The notes under the pieces: generated by a model
The model's database searches: none
The model's input: the letters and a program-made list of their open reading frames with translations, nothing else
Told to the model about the DNA's origin: nothing
Source: Duganella flavida
GTDB lineage: Bacteria > Pseudomonadota > Gammaproteobacteria > Burkholderiales > Burkholderiaceae_D
Direction: 5' to 3'
Assembly (NCBI RefSeq): GCF_009857445.1
Contig: NZ_WWCN01000004.1
Location: 362,568 to 426,567, forward strand
DNA length: 64,000 bases
In this document: positions 1 to 8,771 of the stretch, one piece after another
Position numbering within the stretch: the stretch's first letter is position 1
Layout: every line of letters starts with the position of its first letter
Position numbers and translations under genes: made by a program

Positions 1-1743
1 ATCGAAGTGCTGCGTGGCCCGCAAGGTACGCTGTATGGCCGTAACGCCACTGCCGGCGCCATCAACCTGATTACCAACAAGCCGACCAACAAGCTGGAAG
101 GCCGTGTTGATGTGGAACTGGGCGACTACAACGCGCGCCGGCTGGAAGGCGTGGTGAATATTCCGGTCAACAGCACGCTGGCGCTGCGCGCGGCTGCGGT
201 GACGGTCAGCCATGACACTTATCAAAATCCGGGGCCGAACCAGGTCGGACTGGCAGACCAGGATGACAACGCCGGACGTCTGCACGCGCTGTTCACGTTC
301 TCGCCGCAGACTTCATGGCTGCTGACGGCGGAACGCAGCAAGTCCGGCGGTAATGGCGCCAGTGTCGTACCGCTGACGAATTTCTTTACCGGCACGCCGA
401 TCGCGGGCGGGAACAACCTGGCCAATCCGCAGTATGTCGATCGCGGTGCAGAAGCCCAGCTGACAGCGGCCGCGCAATATGCCAACATCGGCTCGCACAA
501 GGCCGACGTGGCGACCTCGCTGCGCTCCGAATTCAAGACCAGCCTTGGCGGCGTGGCCGATCTGACCTACCAGTTTGCCCGCTTGCGTGCGGAAGTCGAT
601 CAGCTGAATAACGGCACCTACTTCGGCTTCCCGATGTATAACTACGTCACCGGCGGCTCGACCCAGCGCACGCATGAAGTGCGCCTGAATTCCGCAGGCG
701 ATTCGGCCCTGAGCTGGGTGGCCGGCGTGTACCACTTCAACGAGGACATCTTCCGCGCATCGAGCTACAACACGGTGACGCCTGGACCGCTGATTGTGGT
801 GCCGTTCGCGCCATCCATCGAGAGCCGTTCGAAAGCGGCGTTCGGGCAGCTGACCTACCGCTTCGACAAGAAGCTGCGCGTGACCTTCGGCGCCCGCACC
901 ACGCGCGACGAAAAATCTGGTCACGATGCGCTGAGCGGCAGCACCACCGGCCCTGGCTACACCGCGCACGTGGAAAGCTCCAAGTCCAACTTCCGCCTCG
1001 CTGCGGACTACGATGTGGCGCCGGCCATTATGGTGTACGGCAGCCTGTCCACCGGCTACAAGGCGGGCGGCTTCAATGACACCAGCGGCAAGGAATACCT
1101 GCCGGAGAATATCACCTCGGTGGAGGGCGGCATCAAGGGACGCTTCCTGAACAACAAACTGCGCCTGAGCGCCGCAATCTTCCACTACGATTACAAGGAC
1201 ATGCAGTTGACGTCCGTGGTCTGCACCGGCGCCGGCACGGCAGCCAATTGCGGCGCGCTGACCACCAATGCATCTAACGCCAAGATCAAGGGTGTGGAAG
1301 TGGAGGGCAGCTACGCTGTCACGGCAGATGACCGCATCAACTTCTCGGCGGCGACGTCGGATGGCAAGTTCCAGAAGTATCACCCCAACGATACCGCCGA
1401 CTGGTCCGGCCAGCAGATCGACCGCGCACCGGCCTACAACGCAAGCCTGGGTTACACGCATACCTTCGCGCTGGATAGCGGCGCTACGATTGCGGCGCGC
1501 ATCGGCACGCGTTTGAACGGCGCTTACTTCCTTAGCGATTCCTCGGCGGCCATCCGCTATCGCCAGCCGGTGTACCGCAAGAGCGATATTGGCGTGACTT
1601 ACACCTCGCCGTCGCAGAGCTACTACGTGCAGCTGTTTGCACGCAACCTGGAAAACTCAGTCACTCTGGATAGCCTGCTGCCGGGCGGTTTCGGCATCGG
1701 CGCTCCGCGTACTTTCGGCCTGCGTGCAGGCACGCAGTTCTGA
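1..1743 (+). CDS. TonB-dependent receptor, 5' end outside the window
   Basis: Outer-membrane receptor that imports a ligand with energy from TonB. The frame is open from base 1 and begins inside the plug domain at IEVLRGPQGTLYGRNATAG, the conserved plug segment. About 580 residues of plug end and barrel follow, closing with a terminal aromatic (GLRAGTQF), the usual barrel assembly signal. It is strikingly similar to the receptor at 18341-20557, sharing the same plug core, the NNGTYFGFP-type loop and the FHYDYKD strand, so the two are paralogues. The Tat-exported subunit and GMC flavoenzyme follow within 15 bp, suggesting that the receptor brings a glycoside to a periplasmic oxidase. Signal peptide and TonB box lie off the window. 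Substrate is not visible. Confidence 0.93.
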   Translation: MEVLRGPQGTLYGRNATAGAINLITNKPTNKLEGRVDVELGDYNARRLEGVVNIPVNSTLALRAAAVTVSHDTYQNPGPNQVGLADQDDNAGRLHALFTFSPQTSWLLTAERSKSGGNGASVVPLTNFFTGTPIAGGNNLANPQYVDRGAEAQLTAAAQYANIGSHKADVATSLRSEFKTSLGGVADLTYQFARLRAEVDQLNNGTYFGFPMYNYVTGGSTQRTHEVRLNSAGDSALSWVAGVYHFNEDIFRASSYNTVTPGPLIVVPFAPSIESRSKAAFGQLTYRFDKKLRVTFGARTTRDEKSGHDALSGSTTGPGYTAHVESSKSNFRLAADYDVAPAIMVYGSLSTGYKAGGFNDTSGKEYLPENITSVEGGIKGRFLNNKLRLSAAIFHYDYKDMQLTSVVCTGAGTAANCGALTTNASNAKIKGVEVEGSYAVTADDRINFSAATSDGKFQKYHPNDTADWSGQQIDRAPAYNASLGYTHTFALDSGATIAARIGTRLNGAYFLSDSSAAIRYRQPVYRKSDIGVTYTSPSQSYYVQLFARNLENSVTLDSLLPGGFGIGAPRTFGLRAGTQF

Positions 1744-1757
1744 CAGAAAGGTGAAGT

Positions 1758-2414
1758 ATGAAGATCAGTAACATGGAATTTACCAAGACGGTAGGCTTCG
1801 CGTCCGGCGCTGCGCCAGTTGGCGTTTCGCGGCGCGACGTGCTGGCTGCATTGCTGGCAGGAGGTGCGTTGGCCGTTACGTGGAGTGCTCCCGCCGCAGC
1901 AGCGGCGTTGAAGAAAGCAGGCGCACCAGCCACGCTGCGTCCTGCCTTGAGTACCGATGAAATGGCGGTGCTGTCGGCCGCTGCGCAAGTCGTCGTCCCC
2001 ACCACCGATACGCCGGGTGCGAAAGAGGCAGGCGTGCCGCAGTTTATCGGTGCGCTGTTCACCGGCTGGATGACCGACGACGAAGCAGCGCTGTTCCGCA
2101 AAGGCCTCTCCGGCCTCGATGACAGCGCGCGGCAGCTCTATCAGCGCGGCTTCGCTGCATGTACGGCGGAGCAGGGCGCGGAACTGCTGCAAGCCTTGCG
2201 CGTCGCCAGCCCATACGGCGGCCATACCTTCTCGCTGACCGACCGTATCCTCGATCCGAAAGCGCCGTTCTACCTGCGCCTGCGCGACTTGGTGGTGCTG
2301 GGCTACTTCACCTCCGAAGTGGGCAGCAACCAGGAACTGCGCTACATACCGGTGCCCGGCAAGTTCGAATCGAATGTGGACATCAAAACCTGGCCATACC
2401 AGGTCGTCATCTAA
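1758..2414 (+). CDS. Gluconate 2-dehydrogenase subunit 3 family protein (Tat-exported)
   Basis: Small partner of a GMC dehydrogenase, 218 residues. A twin-arginine signal is visible: Ser24-Arg25-Arg26-Asp27, then a hydrophobic stretch and an Ala-rich cleavage region near residue 48. The rest matches the subunit 3 family, which travels with FAD-dependent sugar dehydrogenases such as the LacA/LacC glucoside 3-dehydrogenase of Caulobacter; the small subunit is thought to carry its partner through Tat. The catalytic gene follows after 9 bp. No cytochrome c subunit, which these enzymes use as electron acceptor, is encoded nearby, so that component must come from elsewhere. Start chosen at the ATG preceded by GAAAGGTGAAG. 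Confidence 0.85.
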   Translation: MKISNMEFTKTVGFASGAAPVGVSRRDVLAALLAGGALAVTWSAPAAAAALKKAGAPATLRPALSTDEMAVLSAAAQVVVPTTDTPGAKEAGVPQFIGALFTGWMTDDEAALFRKGLSGLDDSARQLYQRGFAACTAEQGAELLQALRVASPYGGHTFSLTDRILDPKAPFYLRLRDLVVLGYFTSEVGSNQELRYIPVPGKFESNVDIKTWPYQVVI

Positions 2415-2423
2415 GGATCAAGC

Positions 2424-4118
2424 ATGACAAAAACTACGCAATTTGACGCTATCGTGATCGGCTCGGGCATCACCGGCGGCTGGGCCGCCAAGGAGCTGAC
2501 CGAAAAAGGCTTGAAGGTACTGATGCTGGAACGCGGCGCCAATCTCGAACACCAGAAAGGCTACATCCACGAATTCACGCCGCCATGGCAAGCGCCGAAT
2601 CACGGCTTGCCGGAACGCGAGCTGTTCGCGCGCGAGTACGAAATCCAGAGCAAAATCGAACGCGGCGCCTTCAGCTGGGCCAACCGCCATTACTGGATTA
2701 ACGACCGTGAAAATCCGTATGAGCAGATCAAGCCATTCCGCTGGCACCGAACCAATGTACTGGGCGGCCGTTCGCTGACCTGGGGCCGTCAGTCCTACCG
2801 CTGGGGCAACGACGACTTCCTCGCCAACGCCCGCGATGGTCATGGCAACGACTGGCCTATCCGTTACGCCGACCTGGAACCGTGGTACACCCACGTTGAA
2901 AAATTCATCGGCGTGAGCGGCCAGCCGGAAGGACTGGAGCATTTCCCGGACGGCCACTACCTGCCGGCGATGGAGATGACAGCGCTGGAATCGGCACTCA
3001 AGCAGCGCATCGAAGCCAAATGGACTGACCGCCGCGTCACCATCGGCCGCGTGGCCAACCTCACGGTGCCGCACAATGGCCGTGGCCAGTGCCAGAACCG
3101 TAATATCTGCAATCGTGGCTGCTCGTTCGGTGCGTATTTCAGCTCATTGAGTTCCACGCTGCCGGCGGCGCAGAAAACCGGCCGCCTCACCATTCGTACC
3201 GATAGCGTGGTGGAGGCCATCGACGTCGATCCGAAGACCAACAAGGCCAGCGGGGTGCGCGTAGTGGACGCCAAAACCGGCAAGCGCATGGCCTTCAAGG
3301 CGCGCGTAATCTTCCTGTGCGCTTCGACCTACGGCACGCTGCAAGTGCTGCTGCAATCGCGCAGTGCGGCGCACCCGAACGGTATCGGCAATCATAGCGA
3401 TGTGCTGGGCCGCTATCTGATCGACCACCACGGCGTGGCCGCTTTCGGCGAGATCAAGGGCTTCGAGGACCGCAACTACAAGGGCCGCCGCGCCACCGGC
3501 ATCCTGGTACCGCGCTTCCGTAACGTCGGCGGGCAGGATGCCGATGCGGACTTCACGCGTGGTTATGGCTTCCAGGGCGGCGCCATGCGCGATGACTGGA
3601 CCAACACCGCCGCACTGACCGATGATTTCGGCGCTGGCATGAAGCACAATATCGCGCGACCCGGCAAGTGGGTGGCATTCCTTGGCGCGTTCGGGGAACA
3701 GCTGCCACAGGCACATAACCGCGTCACGCTCAGCGACAAGAAGCTTGGCAACTACGGCTTGCCGCAACTGAGCTTCGATGTGGCCTACGGCGAAAACGAG
3801 CGCAAGATGGCGGTCGATGCGGGCAAGCAGGCGGAGATGATGCTGAAGGCCGCCGGCGCGGAACGGGTGCAGCTGATTCCATCGCGGGCCTTGCCCGGCG
3901 TGTCGATCCACGAGATGGGCGGCGCGCGCATGGGCCACAATCCGGCGGAGTCGGTGCTGAATGCACACAACCAGGTGCACGGCGTGCCTAACTTGTTCGT
4001 CACTGATGGCGCGGCAATGGCCTCCAGTGGCACGGTCAATCCGTCGCTGACCTACATGGCGCTGACGGCGCGCGCGGTGGACTTTGCCGTGGCCGAGTTC
4101 AAAGCGGGTCGTCTATAA
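2424..4118 (+). CDS. GMC-family FAD-dependent sugar dehydrogenase, probable glycoside 3-dehydrogenase
   Basis: Oxidises a sugar hydroxyl; C3 oxidation of glycosides is the most likely reaction given its neighbours. The 564-residue protein has an FAD-binding GSGITGG at residues 13-19 and the GMC active-site pair His496 (in SIHEMGGARMG) and Asn539 (in TVNPSLT), 43 residues apart as usual. Cys223, Cys229 and Cys233 (spacing x5, x3) match the [3Fe-4S] ligands of the bacterial FAD glucose dehydrogenase alpha subunit, so electrons probably leave through an iron-sulfur cluster to a cytochrome. It lacks its own signal peptide and would be exported with the Tat protein encoded upstream. Substrate specificity (glucoside, lactose, C-glycoside) cannot be read from the sequence. 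Confidence 0.88.
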   Translation: MTKTTQFDAIVIGSGITGGWAAKELTEKGLKVLMLERGANLEHQKGYIHEFTPPWQAPNHGLPERELFAREYEIQSKIERGAFSWANRHYWINDRENPYEQIKPFRWHRTNVLGGRSLTWGRQSYRWGNDDFLANARDGHGNDWPIRYADLEPWYTHVEKFIGVSGQPEGLEHFPDGHYLPAMEMTALESALKQRIEAKWTDRRVTIGRVANLTVPHNGRGQCQNRNICNRGCSFGAYFSSLSSTLPAAQKTGRLTIRTDSVVEAIDVDPKTNKASGVRVVDAKTGKRMAFKARVIFLCASTYGTLQVLLQSRSAAHPNGIGNHSDVLGRYLIDHHGVAAFGEIKGFEDRNYKGRRATGILVPRFRNVGGQDADADFTRGYGFQGGAMRDDWTNTAALTDDFGAGMKHNIARPGKWVAFLGAFGEQLPQAHNRVTLSDKKLGNYGLPQLSFDVAYGENERKMAVDAGKQAEMMLKAAGAERVQLIPSRALPGVSIHEMGGARMGHNPAESVLNAHNQVHGVPNLFVTDGAAMASSGTVNPSLTYMALTARAVDFAVAEFKAGRL

Positions 4119-4119
4119 T
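4114..4119 (+). promoter_or_regulatory. Candidate -10 box for the TetR gene
   Basis: A perfect TATAAT overlaps the stop codon of the GMC gene, about 28 bp before the preferred TetR start. No convincing -35 hexamer sits 16-18 bp upstream, so this is only a possibility. Confidence 0.3.
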
Positions 4120-4146
4120 CCCATGTCACCATACAGCAAACAACCT

Positions 4147-4797
4147 ATGCCAGCTATCACCGCTCATGCACGCGTGCCTAAACAGGGCCGCAGCCGTCAA
4201 TCCTTCGAACGCATCATCGAAGGTACGATCGACTTGCTGCGCGAGCGTTCCTACGACCAGATTACGCTGGCGGAGATTTGTGAGCGGTCTGGCGTTTCGA
4301 CAGGTTCGCTGTATGGCCGTGTGGCCGGCAAGGATGAATTGCTACGCGCAGTGCAGGTGCTGTTCCTGGAACGGATGGCCGGCCAGTTCAACACCGAAGC
4401 GGAACGCATCGCGCGTGAGGCGCACGGACTGGCGCAGGTGGTGCCGGCGGTGGTGGCCAGTCTCGGTAATATCTTGAAGGAGAACGCCAGCGTGCTGCGT
4501 TCCTTCATGCTGCGCAGTGCCAGCGATGAAGCTATTGAGGCAGCCGGCAAGAAGTCGTTTGTCGAAAACCACGGCAAGTTCATCGCCTTGCTGAAGGCCT
4601 GTGCCAAAGAGATCCGCCATCCGCAGCCGGACCGCGCGATTGATACATCAATGCTGCTGATTTATGCCACCCAGGCCCGCTTCCTCGGACTCGACTCCGT
4701 CGGCGGGCAGGGTGAAGCCAGTAAGTGGAACGAGTTGTTGCAAGACTTGAGTGACATGATGCTGGCATTCCTGTTGTTTACGCCTCCCAAGCGCTGA
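4147..4797 (+). CDS. TetR/AcrR-family transcriptional regulator
   Basis: DNA-binding repressor of 216 residues. The N-terminal helix-turn-helix is clear (ITLAEICERSGVSTGSLYGR, about residues 40-59), followed by the usual helical ligand-binding domain. I use the ATG at 4147; in-frame ATGs at 4123 and 4084 lie within or just after the GMC gene and add a tail atypical for the family. No strong ribosome binding site precedes any of them. It sits between the GMC dehydrogenase unit and the isomerase/MFS operon and so is likely to control one of them, perhaps sensing the sugar or aglycone. Its operator was not identified. Confidence 0.85.
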   Translation: MPAITAHARVPKQGRSRQSFERIIEGTIDLLRERSYDQITLAEICERSGVSTGSLYGRVAGKDELLRAVQVLFLERMAGQFNTEAERIAREAHGLAQVVPAVVASLGNILKENASVLRSFMLRSASDEAIEAAGKKSFVENHGKFIALLKACAKEIRHPQPDRAIDTSMLLIYATQARFLGLDSVGGQGEASKWNELLQDLSDMMLAFLLFTPPKR

Positions 4798-4879
4798 CCA
4801 GGCGCGGGGCGCGGGTCCTCCGCGCTCCAGGTCACGCAAAAATCGATAACCAACATTCTGATTCCAGAAAGGGAAAGGC

Positions 4880-5830
4880 ATGACTGCACCCGAAAATAAA
4901 CTGCGCTGGGCCTACATGGACCATTGGCGCATCGACACGCCGCAAGGACAGCTGTCGCAATATACCTCCGTTAAACGCTTCGATGCTTTCCTCAAGCAGA
5001 TCTCGGCCATCGGCTACGAGGCGATTGAGACGTTTGACTTCCACCTTGGCCCGCTGCGCGAGTTATTCGGCTCGCTGGAAAATGCGCGGGCCTTCATGCA
5101 GGAACGCGGCATCGACAAGGTGCTTAGCCTGTTCCATGCGGTGATGTACGACGAAAGGCAAAGCGCGCCGCATGTACGCTCGACGCATGACCACATCTTC
5201 AACTATGCGCAGCACATCATGCGTTCTAGCGCTGGTTTGGGCGTTGAGAACTTTATCGTCATGCCGGCCGGTTTGTACTACGACGTGGAGCCGGTCACCG
5301 ACGATAAGTTGCGCGCCTGCGCGGAATTGTGGAACCGGGTCGGCAAGATGACGCTGGAATATGGCGTCAAGACTTGCTGCCACCATGAGTTCTTCTGCGG
5401 TATTCGCAGTGCGGAACAACTGCGCAAGTTCTATGAGTGGACCGATCCGCGCTACGTGTTCTTCTACTGCGATACGGCGCAGCATGTGATTGCGGGCGTT
5501 GATCCGGTCGACCTGTATCTGAAGCTGCAAGACCGCTGCGGCGGTTTCCATATGAAGGACACCAAGCACGTTGATTTGACCGGTGACTACCGCCGCAAGC
5601 CGGACGCCGAGGTAATGGCGCCAACCACGCCGCGCTGGTTCCACGAGATGGGTGTGCCCGGCGGCTTGGTGGACTTTCCGGCCATGATGCAAGCGATGAA
5701 GGAGTGCGGCTACCAGGGCTGGGTCGGCGTTGAGCATGACAAGGCAGACGTCGGCGGCGGCAACTACCCGCAAAGCACCGCGTTATCGGCCTGGTACATC
5801 CAGCACGTTCTGAAAAAAATCTACGCGTAA
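4880..5830 (+). CDS. Sugar phosphate isomerase/epimerase-type TIM barrel protein (1 of 6)
   Basis: Metal-dependent TIM barrel of the AP_endonuc_2 (xylose-isomerase-like) superfamily, 316 residues, no signal peptide. Expected metal ligands are visible at Glu170 (HHEFFCG), Asp198 (YCDTAQH), His224 (FHMKDTK) and Glu285 (GVEHDKAD). Members of this family isomerise, epimerise or eliminate keto-sugars; next to a GMC dehydrogenase the likely substrate is an oxidised (3-keto) sugar, but this is inference. First gene of an operon with the next isomerase 9 bp downstream. A good ribosome site (AAGGGAAAGG) precedes the ATG. The preceding 82 bp spacer has a 6-bp GC hairpin (4809-4825) without a T run and no operator I can recognise. 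Confidence 0.88.
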   Translation: MTAPENKLRWAYMDHWRIDTPQGQLSQYTSVKRFDAFLKQISAIGYEAIETFDFHLGPLRELFGSLENARAFMQERGIDKVLSLFHAVMYDERQSAPHVRSTHDHIFNYAQHIMRSSAGLGVENFIVMPAGLYYDVEPVTDDKLRACAELWNRVGKMTLEYGVKTCCHHEFFCGIRSAEQLRKFYEWTDPRYVFFYCDTAQHVIAGVDPVDLYLKLQDRCGGFHMKDTKHVDLTGDYRRKPDAEVMAPTTPRWFHEMGVPGGLVDFPAMMQAMKECGYQGWVGVEHDKADVGGGNYPQSTALSAWYIQHVLKKIYA

Positions 5831-5839
5831 GGTGAAGAC

Positions 5840-6793
5840 ATGATGAAATGGGGATATGGCGTTAATCAATGGAAGGCTGGCTTCACCAGTTTCGCGCGGC
5901 TTGAAGAAATCGAGAGTGCGTTCAAGGTGACTGCGGCTTGCGGCTTTGATGCGGTGGAATTGAATGCGGGTAGCGGGCGCTGGGATCCGATCGGGCGGCC
6001 TGAAAATATCGCGATCAATTATGGCTCGGCGGCGCATTTCAAATTGAAGCTGAAGGAGTTGGGCATCAATCGCGTGGCCAGCACCTTCTTCGATCCGACG
6101 GTGATGAGTTTTGAAGAACTGCACTTTGGTTTGATGAGCACCCAGCCGGCAGACCATGAGCGCATTGTGGCGCAGGCGCGCATTCATGCCGAAATGCTGG
6201 CGGAGCTGGGCGGCGAGTTGCTGGTGGTGCGGCCGTTCCCGTCGTTCTGGAAGGAGGGCGCACTGAACGAAGAGCGCTTGCAGGCGGCGGCCGATTGCTG
6301 GAATGCGGTTGGCTTAATGGCGTCGTCGATGGGACTGAAGACGGCGTTGCATATCGATGCGCTGTCTGCGTTGCGCAGCGGCGATGAGCTGGAGCGCTTG
6401 CTGCAGCTGTGCTCCGCCGATGTGGGCCTGGCCATCGATACGGCGGAGCTGACTATCGCCGGGCATGATGTCGTGGCGCTGTACCGCCGCTTCCACGAGC
6501 GCGTGCTGCACTTCCACTTCAAAGATGCGCTGGCGGTGGATACGCTGGGAGAGTACAAACTGCCCAACGCGGAGCGCGCGCTGATTGCGGCTGGCGGCGA
6601 GCGGGAGATCCAGCGCTGGTTCGGCGAGATGGGCTCCGGGTTGGTGGACTTTCCAGCGCTGCTGGCGGCCATGCGTGAGCACCGTTACGCCGGCTGGATC
6701 ATCGTCGAAAGCGACAAGGGCCCCGAGCCCATCGCCACCGGCATGATGCTCAATAGCTGGTACAGGCAGAACGTGCTGGAACGGCTGTCATGA
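5840..6793 (+). CDS. Sugar phosphate isomerase/epimerase-type TIM barrel protein (2 of 6)
   Basis: Second TIM barrel of the operon, 317 residues, related to but distinct from its upstream neighbour. The usual first metal Glu appears to be replaced by Asp173 (HIDALSAL); Asp200 (AIDTAEL), His226 (HFHFKDA) and Glu290 (VESDKG) fill the other positions. This substitution suggests a different substrate or chemistry from the first barrel. An AAGGTGAAG ribosome site overlaps the previous stop, and the last bases overlap the following MFS start as ATGA, so the genes are translationally coupled. Likely cytoplasmic; no signal peptide. Confidence 0.86.
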   Translation: MMKWGYGVNQWKAGFTSFARLEEIESAFKVTAACGFDAVELNAGSGRWDPIGRPENIAINYGSAAHFKLKLKELGINRVASTFFDPTVMSFEELHFGLMSTQPADHERIVAQARIHAEMLAELGGELLVVRPFPSFWKEGALNEERLQAAADCWNAVGLMASSMGLKTALHIDALSALRSGDELERLLQLCSADVGLAIDTAELTIAGHDVVALYRRFHERVLHFHFKDALAVDTLGEYKLPNAERALIAAGGEREIQRWFGEMGSGLVDFPALLAAMREHRYAGWIIVESDKGPEPIATGMMLNSWYRQNVLERLS

Positions 6794-8010
6794 ATCCGCT
6801 GCCAACTTCCGCCGGTCCCGCTGCCGACGCGGACGTCGCGTCGGGCCAGCGCAGGGCTGGCGCAGCGCAGGGTATCGCGCTGATGGCGATTCTCGCCATG
6901 CCGACGCTGGCGCTGGCGGCGCTGGTTCCTAGCTTGCCGCAGCTGTTCCAGCAATTCTCCTCGGTGCCGAACTTCCAGTTGCTGGTGCCGATGATTATCA
7001 CCGTGCCGTCGCTGTGCGTGGCGCTGTTCTCCGGCGTGATGGGCGCGATCGCGGATCGCTGGGGCCGGCGCAAGCTGCTGCTGGTGGCTTTGTTCGCGTT
7101 CGCGCTGCTTGGCCTCGCGCCGCTGATGTTCGACAGCCTGCTGCTGATCGTCGCCAGCCGCGTGGTGGTCGGGCTGGCGGAAGCGGCCATTCTTACCGTC
7201 GGCAATGCGCTGATGGGCGACTACTTCGAAGGCGAAGAACGGACCAAGTGGCTGGGCTACCAGAACATGTTCGCGCCGTTCATCGGTTCGGCCATCCTGC
7301 TGTCCGGCGGCTTCCTGGCTGGCGTGCATTGGCGCTATCCTTTCCTGCTGTACCTGAGCGGCTTTGCCGTTCTGCTGGTGGTGTGGCTGGTGTGCTGGGA
7401 ACCGGGCCGACCAGCGCAGACGGCAGGCCGGCAGGTAGCCACCGCACCATTCCCGTGGCGTGTTTCGTTGCTGGTGTGCGGCGTGACTGTGCTGTTCTCG
7501 CTGGTGTTCTTCGTGCAGGCAGTGCAGCATGGGCGCATCTTTGGCGACATGGGTGTGGCATCGCCGGAGCGTATCAGCGTGCTGGCGACCGTGGCGAGCC
7601 TCGGCACCGTATTGGGCGGCTACCTGTTTAAGCGCTTCAGCAAACTGACCGTGCAGCAGTGGATGATGGCGATCCTGGCGCTCTACGGCACCAGCTACAT
7701 CGGCATCGCATTGGCTCCCAGCCTTACCAGCGGACTGCCACTCGATGTACTAGGTCAGGTCGGAGGTGGACTCGTGGTACCGGTGCTGGTGACTTGGGCA
7801 TTGCAACACTACGGCTTTGAACATCGAGGACGCGGCATGGGCTTGTGGGGCGGCGCGTTCTTCCTCGGCCAGTTCCTTAGCCCGCCGCTACTCACGCTGA
7901 TCGGCAGTGCAGGCCTGAGCTTCCTCGGCAGCGTGGCTGTCATGGGCACGGCGTGCCTGGTTGTGTCCATTGTCATGGCACTCACTCATAAGAAAGAAAA
8001 CGAATCATGA
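6790..8010 (+). CDS. MFS transporter (sugar or keto-sugar uptake candidate)
   Basis: Inner-membrane secondary transporter of 406 residues with about 12 hydrophobic segments and the MFS loop 2-3 signature (IADRWGRRKLLL). It is clearly paralogous to the MFS at 13305-14522: both share a VPN..L.VP(M/L).IT.PS segment and the FEHRGRGMG motif in the C-terminal half. Both sit in operons with TIM-barrel sugar enzymes, so import of the oxidised glycoside or product sugar is the natural role. It overlaps both neighbours by 4 bp (ATGA), giving a tightly coupled operon. Confidence 0.88.
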   Translation: MNPLPTSAGPAADADVASGQRRAGAAQGIALMAILAMPTLALAALVPSLPQLFQQFSSVPNFQLLVPMIITVPSLCVALFSGVMGAIADRWGRRKLLLVALFAFALLGLAPLMFDSLLLIVASRVVVGLAEAAILTVGNALMGDYFEGEERTKWLGYQNMFAPFIGSAILLSGGFLAGVHWRYPFLLYLSGFAVLLVVWLVCWEPGRPAQTAGRQVATAPFPWRVSLLVCGVTVLFSLVFFVQAVQHGRIFGDMGVASPERISVLATVASLGTVLGGYLFKRFSKLTVQQWMMAILALYGTSYIGIALAPSLTSGLPLDVLGQVGGGLVVPVLVTWALQHYGFEHRGRGMGLWGGAFFLGQFLSPPLLTLIGSAGLSFLGSVAVMGTACLVVSIVMALTHKKENES

Positions 8011-8771
8011 AAATCGCAGCATGTATTGAATGGATGTTTGCCGATGCTGGCGAAGACCTGCCTTCGCGCATCCGCGCCGCCAGTGCGGCTGGTGTAAAGG
8101 CCGTGGAGTTCCACCTGTGGCGCGAGAAACCGCTGGATGCCATCGAAGTGGCGTTGAAGGAAACCGGTTCGCAGCTGCTTAGCTTCTGCGTTGAGCCGCG
8201 TCGCAGCCTGGTTGACCCGGCCGATCACGAAGCCGTGCTGGCTGCCGTTGCGGATGCCATCCCGGTGGCGCAGCGCTTCAACAGCGCCATGATCCTGGCC
8301 TCCGGCTTTACCCGGCCGGAGGTGCCGGAGCAAGAGCAATTCGACGCTGCAGTCACTGTTCTCAAGCGCGCAGCTGAATTGGCGGGGCAAGCCGGCGTGG
8401 TGCTGTGGCTGGAGCCGGTCTATATGGTCATCAACGGCCAACGCATGTTCGTTGATACCGTCCGCCGAGGCCTGGATATTGTCGCGGCAGTAGACAGTCC
8501 TGCGCTGCGCCTCTTGGCCGACGCCTACCACTCTGCGCAAACGCAGGAAGACTTCGTCGCCGCCATCGGCTACCGCATGCCGCTGATCGGCCACGTGCAA
8601 GTGGCCGACACCAACGGCCGCCACGAACCCGGCACCGGCGATATCGACTGGACGAGCATCATGAAAGCGCTGCGACAGAAGGGCTATGAAGGCGCCATAG
8701 GTCTGGAATACTTCCCTACAGTGCCGGACAGCGCATCGCTGGCCATGTCGCGTGATGCGCTCGGGCTTTGA
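8007..8771 (+). CDS. Hydroxypyruvate isomerase-like TIM barrel protein (3 of 6)
   Basis: A 254-residue member of the hydroxypyruvate isomerase (Hyi) branch. Visible motifs are Glu136 (LEPVYM), Asp172 (LADAYHSAQ), His196 (GHVQVAD), a GRHEPGTGDIDW block at 205-216 and Glu234 (GLEYFP), all typical of Hyi-like enzymes. The true substrate may be another small keto-sugar or a product of keto-glycoside cleavage. ATGA overlap with the MFS gene upstream; its 3' end overlaps the next gene by 17 bp. No export signal, so cytoplasmic. Confidence 0.85.
   Translation: MKIAACIEWMFADAGEDLPSRIRAASAAGVKAVEFHLWREKPLDAIEVALKETGSQLLSFCVEPRRSLVDPADHEAVLAAVADAIPVAQRFNSAMILASGFTRPEVPEQEQFDAAVTVLKRAAELAGQAGVVLWLEPVYMVINGQRMFVDTVRRGLDIVAAVDSPALRLLADAYHSAQTQEDFVAAIGYRMPLIGHVQVADTNGRHEPGTGDIDWTSIMKALRQKGYEGAIGLEYFPTVPDSASLAMSRDALGL

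Noticed and set aside
4084..4146. N-terminal extension of the TetR-type regulator
   Set aside because: It overlaps the GMC gene end, lacks a ribosome site and adds residues unlike the family; the ATG at 4147 gives a normal N-terminus.
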